From Aquimarina atlantica (GTDB lineage Bacteria; Bacteroidota; Bacteroidia; Flavobacteriales; Flavobacteriaceae), in NCBI RefSeq assembly GCF_000626715.1, contig NZ_AQRA01000001.1, positions 620,001 through 684,000 of the forward strand: DNA of 64,000 bases, written 5' to 3'. The first letter of the stretch is position 1. Each line of letters begins with the position of its first letter. Positions 17,743 to 25,962 of this stretch are shown in pieces. Both the position numbers and the translations under genes were made by a program. The notes under the pieces were generated by a model. It worked only from the letters and a program-made list of their open reading frames with translations. It was not told where the DNA came from and made no database searches.

Positions 17743-18007
17743 AACCCGTTGTATATTTTAAAATAATACTATAAAAAGCGTCAATTCGAGTGGTCTTTCA
17801 TAGTGACCTCTCGACTGCATTCGAGATGACATATAGAAAAATTGTACTTCGGCAGGGCCTGTCCTGAGTTTATCGAAGGGCTCTGCAGAACTATCGAGAA
17901 TAGCTTTTTTGATCCCAAATCCTATTCTCGATACATTTCTTCCTATGGTCGAAGCACTCGAATTGACGAATTTGGTATCCAAAAATATCAAAATGCACAA
18001 CAGGTAA
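17743..18007. repeat. MITE-like element, family 1, copy B
   Basis: About 265 bp with left end aacccgttgtatatttta (17743-17760) and right end caaaatgcacaacaggtaa (17989-18007) as inverted repeats. Inside, gcgtcaattcgagtg (17778-17792) pairs with cactcgaattgacg (17955-17968). The centre has the TTCGGCAGGGCC/TATCGAAGGG module and a hairpin of cgagaatag with ctattctcg (17895-17935). An 80-codon open frame across it is a by-product of the repeat, not a gene. It lies 16 bases from the start codon of the AraC gene. Confidence 0.8.
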
Positions 18008-18110
18008 AGTAAATATATAGCAAATATTTAAAAATGGTTTATAATTTTCATTTCTATTCCAGATACATTACCCCTATCTTACTATTACTTGAAAAGCCGG
18101 GAATCACATA

Positions 18111-18254
18111 TTTAACGAGAATTCGATGTAAGGATTTAGTTTAAAAAAGCCGTCAAAAGGCTTTTGCTGGAAAATTTACTTGTCTTCGATACAATTTTCT
18201 ACCAAAAATCATTCTGACTGACGTAAATTTTTTTACGTCGAACTCACATTATTT
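18111..18254. repeat. Degenerate MITE-like element, family 2
   Basis: The left end ttaacgagaattcgatgtaag (18112 on) and the right end gtcgaactcacattattt (18237-18254) are imperfect inverted repeats resembling the ends of the intact family 2 copy at 21488. The interior includes tcttcgatacaattttctacc and gactgacgta, decayed versions of the internal arms. No coding potential. It fills the rest of the 567-bp gap between 17726 and 18294. Confidence 0.45.
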
Positions 18255-18293
18255 ACTATGCCATTTTATATGGTTATACTGTAGTTGATTAAA

Positions 18294-18866
18294 CTACACC
18301 AGTTCACGTCTTAATTCATTTAAAGAGATATTACTATTAATTAATCTGGTGATTACCTCTTCACGAAATTCATCCAGATCATCATAATCATAATATTTGG
18401 CCCACTTGTAGGTTTCGAGAAGGTTTTTGATTTGTTTGATAAGCTTTCGGGTTGCATCTGCAGAACGTAACACAGCAACCTGATCATAATCAGGATTATC
18501 TTTATGCATATAGCTTACTTTTTTGGTTTCAAAATCGACCGAAATGTAGTACGCATCTACATCGGGATCCAGGTTTTCTCTAAAATCTGCCCAATCTGCA
18601 TAACCTAATCGTAAGTCGTCAATTTCCGGAGGAAAATCAGATACTAATCTCCATTGGCACTTTGCAGCTCTACCCCAATGGTTAGACATTCTATATACCC
18701 CATGTTTTGTATAATAATAGGTACTCCCCGACTCACTTCTGTAATTTGGTTTTCTTCTCGTAATTTCGCGTAGCGAAGCTCCTCTGAATACACAATACGT
18801 TTTATTAAAGAAGTTATAACGCGTGTATACCTTAACGTGTTCTTTTTCCTGATGTTCCAAATGCAT
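18294..18866 (-). CDS. Conserved hypothetical protein, charged
   Basis: A 190-residue protein I do not recognise. It is soluble, without signal peptide or membrane segment, and unusually rich in Tyr, Arg and Asp. The centre has aromatic stretches (SGSTYYYTKHGVYRMSNHWGRAAKCQW) suggesting a small beta domain, and the C-terminal half (residues 120-190) is helical with the acidic stretch YYDYDDLDEFREE. It stands alone between repeat-filled intergenic regions on both sides. Codon use looks like its neighbours, and the frame is clean, so it is probably a genuine gene. Confidence 0.7.
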   Translation of the reverse strand: MHLEHQEKEHVKVYTRYNFFNKTYCVFRGASLREITRRKPNYRSESGSTYYYTKHGVYRMSNHWGRAAKCQWRLVSDFPPEIDDLRLGYADWADFRENLDPDVDAYYISVDFETKKVSYMHKDNPDYDQVAVLRSADATRKLIKQIKNLLETYKWAKYYDYDDLDEFREEVITRLINSNISLNELRRELV

Positions 18867-18959
18867 ATTTTTTTCCCGCTGGCAAAGAAATCACATTTTT
18901 TTCAGAAAGTAAAAACAAGTTTTTAACATCTTTTTACTAAGCCATTTTTTTGTTCATAT

Positions 18960-19085
18960 AACCCCATTACGTATTTAAGAAGAACATTATAAAAAAAGCG
19001 TCAATTCGAGTGTTTTGTCATAATGAAATGAAGACAAAATGTACTTCGGCAAGCTCTGCAGGACTATCGAGAATAGTTTTTTAAA
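18960..19085. repeat. Truncated MITE-like element, family 1, copy D
   Basis: The left end aaccccattacgtattta (18960-18977) and the following aaaaaagcgtcaattcgagtg (to about 19012) match copies B and C. The TTCGGCAAGCTC module and cgagaatag follow, and then similarity stops; the right half and right terminal repeat are missing. Confidence 0.6.
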
Positions 19086-19226
19086 TCAATAGCCCTTGTT
19101 ATCCTACTCTTATAGCCTTTAGATATCAATTTTACTAAGATCAGGGTGTTTCATGATAACACCATTGTTTTAGTACATGACAAAATAAGCTTAAAATAAT
19201 AGGAAACTTAAAATTGAACATTTGTT

Positions 19227-19259
19227 AGATCTCACAGGTTTTAAAAACCTGTGAGATCT
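19227..19259. repeat. Perfect 15-bp hairpin, CTCACAGGTTT type
   Basis: Arms agatctcacaggttt (19227-19241) and aaacctgtgagatct (19245-19259) with a 3-base loop. The same core, CTCACAGGTTTT/AAAACCTGTG, forms the terminator-like hairpin at 34154, so this is a dispersed hairpin family. Confidence 0.65.
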
Positions 19260-19549
19260 TGATAATAGCGTGATGATACAATTTTAAACCAGGTTTAAAT
19301 CAAGAATAATTATTTTTCGTCATGTACTTAGCAAAATTGTTATTGAAAAAAGGGGGATTTAACTTGTCTATATTAGGTATTACACTCTTTTAAGAGTACT
19401 GCATGTATCCTAATTTTGATGAGTGGATTTAGGTTTAAAAATAATCAAGTGAACATAATTGTCAATTCATCTTTGACAGGCTTATCAAACAATCAGTAAA
19501 GAGATGTCCTGTTGCAGGGACTCATATTTTTGAATTAGCTTGATTCTAA

Positions 19550-19585
19550 AAAAAAGCATCTTGTTCTGTAACAAGATGCTTTTTT
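19550..19585. terminator. Bidirectional intrinsic terminator
   Basis: A perfect 16-bp stem, aaaaaagcatcttgtt (19550-19565) with aacaagatgctttttt (19570-19585), a 4-base loop, and A/T tracts on both sides. It lies 32 bases past the stop of the minus-strand YjdI-type gene and probably ends its transcript. Confidence 0.85.
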
Positions 19586-19617
19586 GTTAGCGTATTCCTC
19601 TTCAATACAGGTCAAAA

Positions 19618-19842
19618 CTACCTTGCATTTTCGTAAAATGTCAATGCTCCAGAAGGGCATTTTCCGATCTGGTCTTTTAACGCTTCAGAAGTGGCCATCT
19701 CTGGCCGAATCCATGGTTTTTCTTTAGGTTGGTATGCCTTTGGTAAAGTCTTTACGCAAACACCTGCATGAGTACATTTTCCTGGCTTCCAAACTATGGT
19801 AATCTCTCCGTTGGTGTATTCTTTTCTAATTTCGTTTGCCAT
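19618..19842 (-). CDS. YjdI-type (4Fe-4S) mono-cluster protein
   Basis: A 74-residue cytoplasmic protein of the divergent 4Fe-4S mono-cluster family (Fer4_19). It has the conserved start EYTNGEITIVWKPGKCTHAGVC with C23 and C29, then C61 in GKCPSGAL, in the arrangement of YjdI, an electron-transfer protein of unknown partner. In other bacteria yjdI neighbours the acetyltransferase yjdJ; here it stands alone and is followed by a bidirectional terminator. Confidence 0.88.
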   Translation of the reverse strand: MANEIRKEYTNGEITIVWKPGKCTHAGVCVKTLPKAYQPKEKPWIRPEMATSEALKDQIGKCPSGALTFYENAR

Positions 19843-20079
19843 AATAAGATAATTTAAAGTGTGGATTATATTACTATTTTAAAGATATAGCTTCCTTTTA
19901 AATTCGATATAAAAACGAATTGTTTTCTCTGCAAATCCGAATCAAATTCGATAATTAATCGATATACACCATTTTATTAGGTTATTACAGGCTTCATTTC
20001 TTATAAGATTTAGATTCGTGATGTAACGTTTTTAAATCATACTCCTCTAATAGGTATTGGTTTTTAGCTATATTTAGAA

Positions 20080-21435
20080 ATGAAAAAGGAATTCTTTATT
20101 GCTATTAAAGTGTATGTAAGTACCTGGATATTAATTGTATTATTATTCCTTTCCCTATCATTACGAGCAGATATTAGTTTTAAAAAATCGGTTCAAACCA
20201 TAATAGAACTACTTCCGAATACTACATTTTTAATTGGTGTTCATATTACATTTGCCATTTGTTATGTACTGTTTTTACTCATTCGATATTTTATGAGAAT
20301 TTATCGTCGTAAGGGATTTATCATTATGGGGAAGCAAGTAATATTTGGTGTGGTTATTCCTTTTTTTATCCTCTTGGGTATCTACAAGGCTATTGTTCGT
20401 GCAAATAGTACAGAAGAGTTTTCTTATGAATGGGATTATTCTATTGAAAATACTAATGATACGACAAATGATCTTTATAAAACCGATGGAAAACATCGCG
20501 GAATGAGTGTATTTGGTTGGGGTTTTCATAACAAAAAATCTATTGCTACGCTGGTAAAAAACAATATAGAGTGGGTAGCTGTTACTCCCTTTTTATACCA
20601 GAAAGATCAATATACAAAACAAATGGATACTCCAAAAACTATAGGGCGATGGTCAAAGAGAGATTCTATTTTTATTAGCAGTATTGCACAATTGCGGGCA
20701 AAGGGCGTTCATGTACATCTAAAACCACATTTATGGATGAGTGAAGGCTGGCGTTCTGACATTTCGTTACCATCTGCCATCGACTGGGATATCTGGTTTG
20801 ATTCTTATCGTAGCAATATCATTCATTATGCACGTATGGCCCAAGAAACTGGCGTAGAGCTATTTTGTATAGGGACCGAGCTACGATCATCTTTACAACA
20901 TCAGCCAGATCGATGGAAAGCCTTAGTACAGGAAATCAAGACTATTTATCATGGTAAGCTTACCTATGCTGCCAATTGGGATGGAGAATTCGAACTTATC
21001 GATTTCTGGAAAGAATTAGATTATATTGGTATACAGGCTTATTTTCCGCTCACTAAGAAATCTAATCCCGATCTGGTTACTCTTAAAAAGGGCTGGAATA
21101 GACATATCACGACCTTAGAAACCTTATCTCAAACCCACCAAAAACCAATTCTATTTACAGAAGTAGGCTATAAAAGTGAAGCTTCAGCTGCAATACATCC
21201 CTGGGAGTGGCAGTCTTCTTTGGGAATCCTATATCAGAAAAAATCTAATCGTACTCAACAACTTGCATACCAGGCATTATTTGAGTCTTTATGGGATAAA
21301 GAATGGTTTTCGGGTATGTATATCTGGCAATGGGACACCAGAACCTCTATGGATAGCGCACCCACTAGCCTGGATTTCTCACCACGCTACAAACCAGCAC
21401 AAAATACTATTGCCAAAGGCTATGCTCGCCAATAA
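20080..21435 (+). CDS. Membrane-anchored GH113-type glycoside hydrolase
   Basis: A 451-residue protein with three N-terminal hydrophobic segments (about residues 8-30, 48-68 and 84-103) followed by a TIM-barrel domain typical of family GH113 (beta-mannanase-like). Key segments are KHRGMSVFGWGF, HLKPHLWM, FCIGTELRS with E267 as likely acid/base, YIGIQAYFP, and ILFTEVGY with E361 as likely nucleophile, then a final YIWQWDTR strand. GH113 members hydrolyse beta-1,4-mannan oligosaccharides; the domain probably faces the periplasm. It is monocistronic and convergent with the Hint-protein gene across a MITE-like repeat. Confidence 0.82.
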   Translation: MKKEFFIAIKVYVSTWILIVLLFLSLSLRADISFKKSVQTIIELLPNTTFLIGVHITFAICYVLFLLIRYFMRIYRRKGFIIMGKQVIFGVVIPFFILLGIYKAIVRANSTEEFSYEWDYSIENTNDTTNDLYKTDGKHRGMSVFGWGFHNKKSIATLVKNNIEWVAVTPFLYQKDQYTKQMDTPKTIGRWSKRDSIFISSIAQLRAKGVHVHLKPHLWMSEGWRSDISLPSAIDWDIWFDSYRSNIIHYARMAQETGVELFCIGTELRSSLQHQPDRWKALVQEIKTIYHGKLTYAANWDGEFELIDFWKELDYIGIQAYFPLTKKSNPDLVTLKKGWNRHITTLETLSQTHQKPILFTEVGYKSEASAAIHPWEWQSSLGILYQKKSNRTQQLAYQALFESLWDKEWFSGMYIWQWDTRTSMDSAPTSLDFSPRYKPAQNTIAKGYARQ

Positions 21436-21487
21436 ATAGATCTAAAAAGAGTAATTACGATTAAAAAACGAGGGCTTCAGGATACTA

Positions 21488-21696
21488 TTATAACCTGAGT
21501 TCGACGTAAGAAAATCACGTCAATTCGATCTGATACTTCGATATAGCTCAGTATAGACTGGAAGATTGTATCGAGAATAATGATTTTCTATCTAAAAAAG
21601 CTATTCTCGATACAGTTTTTCTCCATTTCATTCTTAAAAACCACTCGAATTGACGCTTTTTATAACATTTTAGTTTAGGTCGAACTCAGATTATAA
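21488..21696. repeat. MITE-like element, family 2, intact copy
   Basis: About 209 bp with terminal inverted repeats ttataacctgagttcgac (21488-21505) and gtcgaactcagattataa (21679-21696), matching at 17 of 18 positions. Both ends carry TTATAA, which may be part of the repeat or a target duplication. Internally acgtcaattcga pairs with actcgaattgacg, and cgagaataatga with a ctattctcg stem. It lies between convergent genes and codes for nothing. Confidence 0.75.
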
Positions 21697-21703
21697 GATC
21701 AAT

Positions 21704-22969
21704 TCATTCTGTTATTAGTTTATGCGTATCACATGTTCTAAACACACGTAATTCTTCGGTACCAACTACAATACCATTTGCAATAAAAGTATTGGCATTA
21801 TCCAGTTTTACGATAGTATATGTTTGTTGAGCAGTATCAATTTCTTTGATATTCAAAATTTTCATCGCGCCAGAAACGGTGTGTATGATACTCCCTATTT
21901 CAAGTTGTTTTACATCATCAAACCGATATGCTATCTGTGTTTGTTCTGGAGTATAGGATAACCAATCTCCAGAAGAAGATAAGAGTGGGTGATCACGGGT
22001 GCAAGTAATTGTTGAACTATCGGATAGTGAAAGCGTAATAAGAGCATCATGCATTGGGTTTGCCAGTTCTTTAATCGTTGCAGTGATATAACTATCTGTA
22101 GCTTGATCATAAGAAAGCACTTGTTCTCCCAAGAGTAACTCTTCTATCGGTTTTTGGGTATGATCCGCCATAGTAATCAAAGTCCCTTTGGCAAAACAGT
22201 GTACATCGATCCCATCAAAATAGATTTCAGAAAGTACTGTATCTTCATATTTATCTCCCGGATATACCTCCATAATCTCAAATTTCATAGTCCAGGGAGG
22301 TAAACTTTTTGAAGTAATATAATCTATGCTCTTATCTAATTTACCTATCGGATCTACTTTAAAATGTTGTGCAGCACGCTGATCGGTAAGATTTAGGATC
22401 GCATAAGGCTCATCTTTAATATATACTTTAAGTTTTTTTACTCTACTATTATTTCGCCAGGCGGTTTCACTTTTTACATACCCGTTTACTACAATAATCT
22501 CTGTAATGCGCGGGCTTCCCTGATAAAAACTATATTCCAGGTATTCCCCTATTCCATATCCAGGGACTCCTTCTACCCATGCATTTTTATAATTTAGGTC
22601 CATGGCATTTTCTGCTCCAGACTGTATACTCCCCTGATCCGCCAAATGCGATGATGCGGTTTCTTTAAATGGTCCTCCACCACAATACCAACTACACCCC
22701 TGGCCTTCAATATCCCAATAATTAGTCATTGTTTCATCAACCATTTTATCTAATTCTGCTTTCTCTTCCTGGGTAAGGTCTTCTAGTTTAAGTCCTTTTG
22801 ACATGCGCTCCCAAATGGCTTCACAAGCTTTCCTGTTTCTGTTAAACTCCTTTTCATCTGTAGTATTCAAATCCAGTACTTCTATGCTTGTTGGTGTAAG
22901 CACCTTTATTTCCTGGGCATTAGAAAAGAGCGTAATGAGTAGTATGATACAGATCAGTGTATTTTTCAT
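21704..22969 (-). CDS. Secreted protein with discoidin-like domain and C-terminal Hint domain
   Basis: A 421-residue exported protein (signal peptide to about residue 19, FSNAQ). Residues 90-255 look like a galactose-binding/discoidin-like beta domain as in NADase-type glycan-binding proteins (GCSWYCGGGP, ENAMDLNYKNAWVEGVPGYGIGEYLEY, TEIIVVNGYVKS). Residues 258-405 are a Hint (hedgehog/intein) module: C258 at CFAKGTLI, PIEEL, block B TCTRDHPLL with T324 and H327, and the end TFIANGIVVG. The usual terminal His-Asn of inteins is absent, so the expected chemistry is thioester formation and release or ligation of the upstream domain rather than splicing. It stands alone; no immunity-like partner is adjacent. 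Confidence 0.83.
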   Translation of the reverse strand: MKNTLICIILLITLFSNAQEIKVLTPTSIEVLDLNTTDEKEFNRNRKACEAIWERMSKGLKLEDLTQEEKAELDKMVDETMTNYWDIEGQGCSWYCGGGPFKETASSHLADQGSIQSGAENAMDLNYKNAWVEGVPGYGIGEYLEYSFYQGSPRITEIIVVNGYVKSETAWRNNSRVKKLKVYIKDEPYAILNLTDQRAAQHFKVDPIGKLDKSIDYITSKSLPPWTMKFEIMEVYPGDKYEDTVLSEIYFDGIDVHCFAKGTLITMADHTQKPIEELLLGEQVLSYDQATDSYITATIKELANPMHDALITLSLSDSSTITCTRDHPLLSSSGDWLSYTPEQTQIAYRFDDVKQLEIGSIIHTVSGAMKILNIKEIDTAQQTYTIVKLDNANTFIANGIVVGTEELRVFRTCDTHKLITE

Positions 22970-23550
22970 ACGTTTAAATTTTAGTAATTATCTGATAATA
23001 CATTAATTATAAAATGTCTCATTTCATAATATGTATGATATCCGGTATGCATTACAAATATATTATTTATTACCGCCACCACTCACCCTGTTTACCGTGA
23101 ATAAAATAGCATTAGCAGCTGTAATTCCCTTTGTTATATTCAAATCGGGAATTAAGGAACCCTATGATATATCCTCTGGGTTCGAGTGTACTTCGACAAG
23201 CCTGTCCTGAGTTTACCGAAGGGCTCAGCATGACACCTCACCCTTCGACACCGCTTCAGTAGACCTGTACTGAGTTTATGGTAAAAGATCTTATCAACAT
23301 CATTTCTAAATCTTACAAAGACATATACAACATTATCCCTTTTAAATCAACGCTTTTAAGCGAATACAATAGTCTATGGCACTGTTAAGAAACCAGTAAT
23401 TTCCACACTACCAAAAAGTGAAAATTATTATTTATTTACGGTTTATGCTTCGATTTTATGTTTGTGTAAACAATTAGAAAGGGATAACTAACTCAGCTGT
23501 TTTTTAAATAGTTTTGGATCATCATTAACCAATTCTTAAAATCTTACACA
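22970..23550. other. Intergenic region with TTCGA-type repeats, about 580 bp
   Basis: Positions 23178-23280 hold fragments of the dispersed TTCGACAAGCCTGTCCTGAG/TACCGAAGGG/CTCAGCATGACA module. A TATGTTTG sequence at 23457-23464 matches the Bacteroidota -7 consensus TAnnTTTG about 87 bases before the lipoprotein start at 23551, without a clear -33 element. Otherwise I see nothing. Confidence 0.45.
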
Positions 23551-24117
23551 ATGAAAAAATCCATTTTAAAATTAGGCCTGTTTGCTTTTATCTCCGTTAC
23601 TTTTATAGCATGTCAAAACGATGGTCTTGATGCTCCCGAAGCACAAGAAGTACAAAATGCAACTGTTCAAGATGCTTCTCAACAGTTTGTAAGTGTAAAA
23701 GATGTATCAAACGATCCTACGATGCCACAATTGGTAGAAAAACTAGTACGTCAAAACAACCAGGCAATTGCCAAAAGAGTTGGATGTACATTAGACAGTG
23801 ATATCGGGTGTGGTAGTGATGCCGCTGCAGAGATCGAAGAATATGTAAATCTTTCTAACTGTATTTCTTTTAGTAAAGGAACATTGATCATCCCAATACA
23901 ATCCAGGGAGTTTACCTATAACTACTCATATTATATCGATAGTGATGGAGATATAAACATGGATCAGTATCAATATCAATTCGATTCTCATGTAGCAGAT
24001 ATTGCACAGCGAATAGCACCTAACAAAATAGCACTGGTAAGTGCTAATGCATCTAATGGTTGCGGAAGAGGTTGGAAAGTAGCTAATATTACATATACTG
24101 TTATTCTCGGTAACTAA
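23551..24117 (+). CDS. Hypothetical lipoprotein
   Basis: A 188-residue exported lipoprotein: the lipobox VTFIAC gives C21 as the lipidated residue, followed by an acidic, flexible QNDGLDAPEAQE linker. The mature domain has five Cys (in RVGCTLDSDIGCG, LSNC and NGCG), a predicted all-beta middle (FTYNYSYYIDSDGDINMDQYQYQ) and a helical DSHVADIAQRIA. I do not recognise the family. It is monocistronic, with a probable terminator after it, and repeat elements on both sides. Confidence 0.8.
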   Translation: MKKSILKLGLFAFISVTFIACQNDGLDAPEAQEVQNATVQDASQQFVSVKDVSNDPTMPQLVEKLVRQNNQAIAKRVGCTLDSDIGCGSDAAAEIEEYVNLSNCISFSKGTLIIPIQSREFTYNYSYYIDSDGDINMDQYQYQFDSHVADIAQRIAPNKIALVSANASNGCGRGWKVANITYTVILGN

Positions 24118-24153
24118 AACTCATCTTGACCTTGCTATAAAACAACACATGAC

Positions 24154-24190
24154 AAGCCCTATATATCTGTTTGATGTATAGGGTTCTTTT
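24154..24190 (+). terminator. Intrinsic terminator after the lipoprotein gene
   Basis: Stem of aagccctata (24154-24163) with gtatagggtt (near 24176-24185), followed by cttttgtttt. It begins 37 bases past the lipoprotein stop codon. Confidence 0.65.
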
Positions 24191-24227
24191 GTTTTATAGG
24201 GGGATGTCTTTTGTTTTGTTTTTATGC

Positions 24228-24345
24228 TCACCCTTCGAGAGCCTCAGGGTTCGAGTTCAATTTATCATTAAAGTCCGAGATATCATCGGGGGCTAAGGTG
24301 TCATGCTGAGCTTGTCGAAGTACACTCGAAGCCCCATCTTTATCG
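24228..24345. repeat. 118-bp repeat, copy 1 (upstream of CPBP gene)
   Basis: Begins ctcacccttcgaga and ends ccccatctttatc. It matches 25313-25430 in the same orientation at about 94 percent by eye (roughly seven differences). With that copy it brackets the CPBP gene. Further shortened copies are at 25568 and 41809. Confidence 0.8.
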
Positions 24346-24502
24346 CGCCCCATATTCACCCCCTCGAGAACCTCAGGGTTCATTATGACAAAACACACTT
24401 CTAAAAGTTGAAATCATACTAAAAGATTCATTATTTTAGTATTATAAACGGACTATCGAGAATAGGTTGTACTAAAAGATTCAAACAAAACTATGGTATA
24501 AC

Positions 24503-25357
24503 ATGAAAAACAGCTTAGGTATACGTACAAAATATCTTTTATTGATATACTTTGTACTCACTTTTTTGATTTCGTGGACGGGCCTAGTTTTTATTATGGG
24601 TATTGACGGATTTACCGGAAAGAAAGAAATACCGGATAGTCAAATCCCGTTACTATTTTTGGCTATGTGCGCAGGGCCTTTTATAGCAGGGTTGTTAGTT
24701 AACTACTTTGAAAATGGTAAAGCCAGTTTTAAGCAACTAAAAACTCGAATGGGTATATGGAAAGTAGGTGTCCGATGGTATGTAATTGCTCTGTTTTCTG
24801 CTCCGTTACTTTTTGGGCTTACCTATATACTCCTCTCTTCTTTTTCTTCTAAATTTTCTCCTATCCTTCTTTCTACCGATGACCTTCTCTTTTTGGTTCT
24901 TGGGGGAATTCTAGGTGGTATTGTAGCCGGTTTTTTTGAAGAAATTGGCTGGACGGGATTTGCTGTACCAAAACTGAGACTACATTTTAGTATAGGTACC
25001 ACAGGATTGATTCTTGGAGTGATATGGGGAATATGGCATATGCCTCTTTTTATGGATAGTGATCCCGACGGGGATGTTCCATTAGCAATATTACTGATCA
25101 TAAAACTCGTTACACATTTACCAGCTTTTAGGATTTTGATGGTTTGGGTATATGAGCACACTCAAAGTTTATGGATCATCATTCTTATGCATATGTCCCT
25201 TACGGCAAGTACAATGATTTTTCAACCCACAACGACAAAAGGAATGGATATCGTTGTTTTTAACCTTATGTTTACCGCATTGATTTATGTGTTTATGGTT
25301 ATACTTAGGTATCTCACCCTTCGAGTGCCTCAGGGTTCGAGTTCTATTTATCATTAA
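24503..25357 (+). CDS. CPBP-family intramembrane glutamic endopeptidase
   Basis: A 284-residue polytopic membrane protein of the CPBP/CAAX (ABI) protease family, with about eight hydrophobic segments. Motif 1 is FFEEIGWTG with E146 and E147, followed by a conserved LR; motif 2 is GLILGVIWGIWHMPLF with H179. These are the catalytic metal-free Glu/His residues of Rce1-type proteases. In bacteria the family includes bacteriocin-immunity and maturation proteases, so its substrate is open. The last 15 codons and the stop (from TLRVPQG) are encoded by the 118-bp repeat at 25313, so the natural C-terminus has been replaced or extended. Confidence 0.87.
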   Translation: MKNSLGIRTKYLLLIYFVLTFLISWTGLVFIMGIDGFTGKKEIPDSQIPLLFLAMCAGPFIAGLLVNYFENGKASFKQLKTRMGIWKVGVRWYVIALFSAPLLFGLTYILLSSFSSKFSPILLSTDDLLFLVLGGILGGIVAGFFEEIGWTGFAVPKLRLHFSIGTTGLILGVIWGIWHMPLFMDSDPDGDVPLAILLIIKLVTHLPAFRILMVWVYEHTQSLWIIILMHMSLTASTMIFQPTTTKGMDIVVFNLMFTALIYVFMVILRYLTLRVPQGSSSIYH

Positions 25358-25430
25358 AGCCCGAGATATCATCGGGGGCTGAGGTGTCATACTGAGCTTG
25401 TCGAAGTACACTAGAAGTCCCATCTTTATC
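25313..25430. repeat. 118-bp repeat, copy 2 (overlaps CPBP 3' end)
   Basis: Direct copy of 24228-24345. Its first 45 bases are translated as the C-terminal TLRVPQGSSSIYH and stop codon of the CPBP gene. The rest contains gcccgagatatcatcggggg and tgagcttgtcgaagtacac. Confidence 0.8.
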
Positions 25431-25437
25431 ACGATAC

Positions 25438-25660
25438 GTACTCACCCTTCGAGTGCCACTTCGACAAGCTCAGTGTGACAGCTCAGCGTTCAGTCTCGTT
25501 CAAGGGCTGAGCCCTTCGGCTTAGCTCAGGAAACACGAAGTTGAAGTCCGATTTTACACTCAGCAATCTCACCCTTCGAGTGCCTCAGGGTTCGATATTC
25601 GTTGTTTTATTCGAATCATCGGGGGCTGAGGTTCTCGAAGCCCCATCTTTATCCCGATAC
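25438..25660. repeat. Cluster of shortened TTCGA-type repeat fragments
   Basis: Three fragments follow in tandem: an interrupted cacccttcgagtg/cttcgacaagctcagtgtgaca piece (25441-25480), a gagcccttcggcttagctcagg piece (25498-25530), and a variant of the 118-bp unit at 25568-25658 lacking its centre. The last supplies the final codons of the convergent GIY-YIG gene. Confidence 0.7.
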
Positions 25661-25932
25661 GCCATGGATAATCCTGGTAATGTTTCCAACTCCCCTCTCA
25701 TTAATGCTTCTTTCTTTGCTCTGGACCAACCTTGTATTTGTTTTTCTCTGTAGAAAGCGGTGTCTATTCGATTATAGTGCTCATAATACAGTAGTTTTAC
25801 CGGTAACCTCTTTTTGGTATGGTTAGCGCCTTCTCCATTTTGGTGTTGTTGTATTCTTCTCTCCAAATATTTTGTACTACCTGTATAATAACTCCCATCA
25901 CTACATTCTAAAATATACATATACCCATTCAT
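25585..25932 (-). CDS. GIY-YIG nuclease superfamily protein (UPF0213/YhbQ-like)
   Basis: A 115-residue single-domain GIY-YIG protein. The start at MNGYMYILEC gives the canonical first strand (YMYILECSDGSYYTGST), followed by R24-R26 in LERRIQQHQNGEGANHTKKR and the helix AFYREKQIQGWSRAKKEAL with the metal-binding Glu. Functions of this short group are mostly unknown; some act on DNA ends. The frame is open further upstream but lacks family residues. The C-terminal stretch DKDGASRTSAPDDSNK derives from the repeat fragment at 25568, so the original end has been overwritten. A near copy of its upstream region exists at 28569. Confidence 0.85.
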   Translation of the reverse strand: MNGYMYILECSDGSYYTGSTKYLERRIQQHQNGEGANHTKKRLPVKLLYYEHYNRIDTAFYREKQIQGWSRAKKEALMRGELETLPGLSMAYRDKDGASRTSAPDDSNKTTNIEP

Positions 25933-25962
25933 ATAAAGCTTTATTTTTACAATAGTAGCGCA

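Larger units (their letters stand above)
18867..19549. other. Intergenic region of repeats, about 680 bp
   Basis: No open frame of note. It contains the truncated family 1 element at 18960-19085, the hairpin at 19227-19259, and otherwise AT-rich sequence in which I see nothing further. Confidence 0.5.

Noticed and set aside
17758..18000. 80-codon open frame on the minus strand
   Set aside because: It lies wholly inside MITE-like copy B and its translation (for example SAEPFDKLRTGPAE) is the known by-product of the TTCGACAGG repeat.
21704..22969. Intein interrupting a host protein
   Set aside because: There is no C-extein: only about 15 residues follow the Hint module and the terminal His-Asn is missing.
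24823..25161. 112-codon minus-strand open frame
   Set aside because: It is antisense to the CPBP gene, whose membrane helices and catalytic motifs are convincing.
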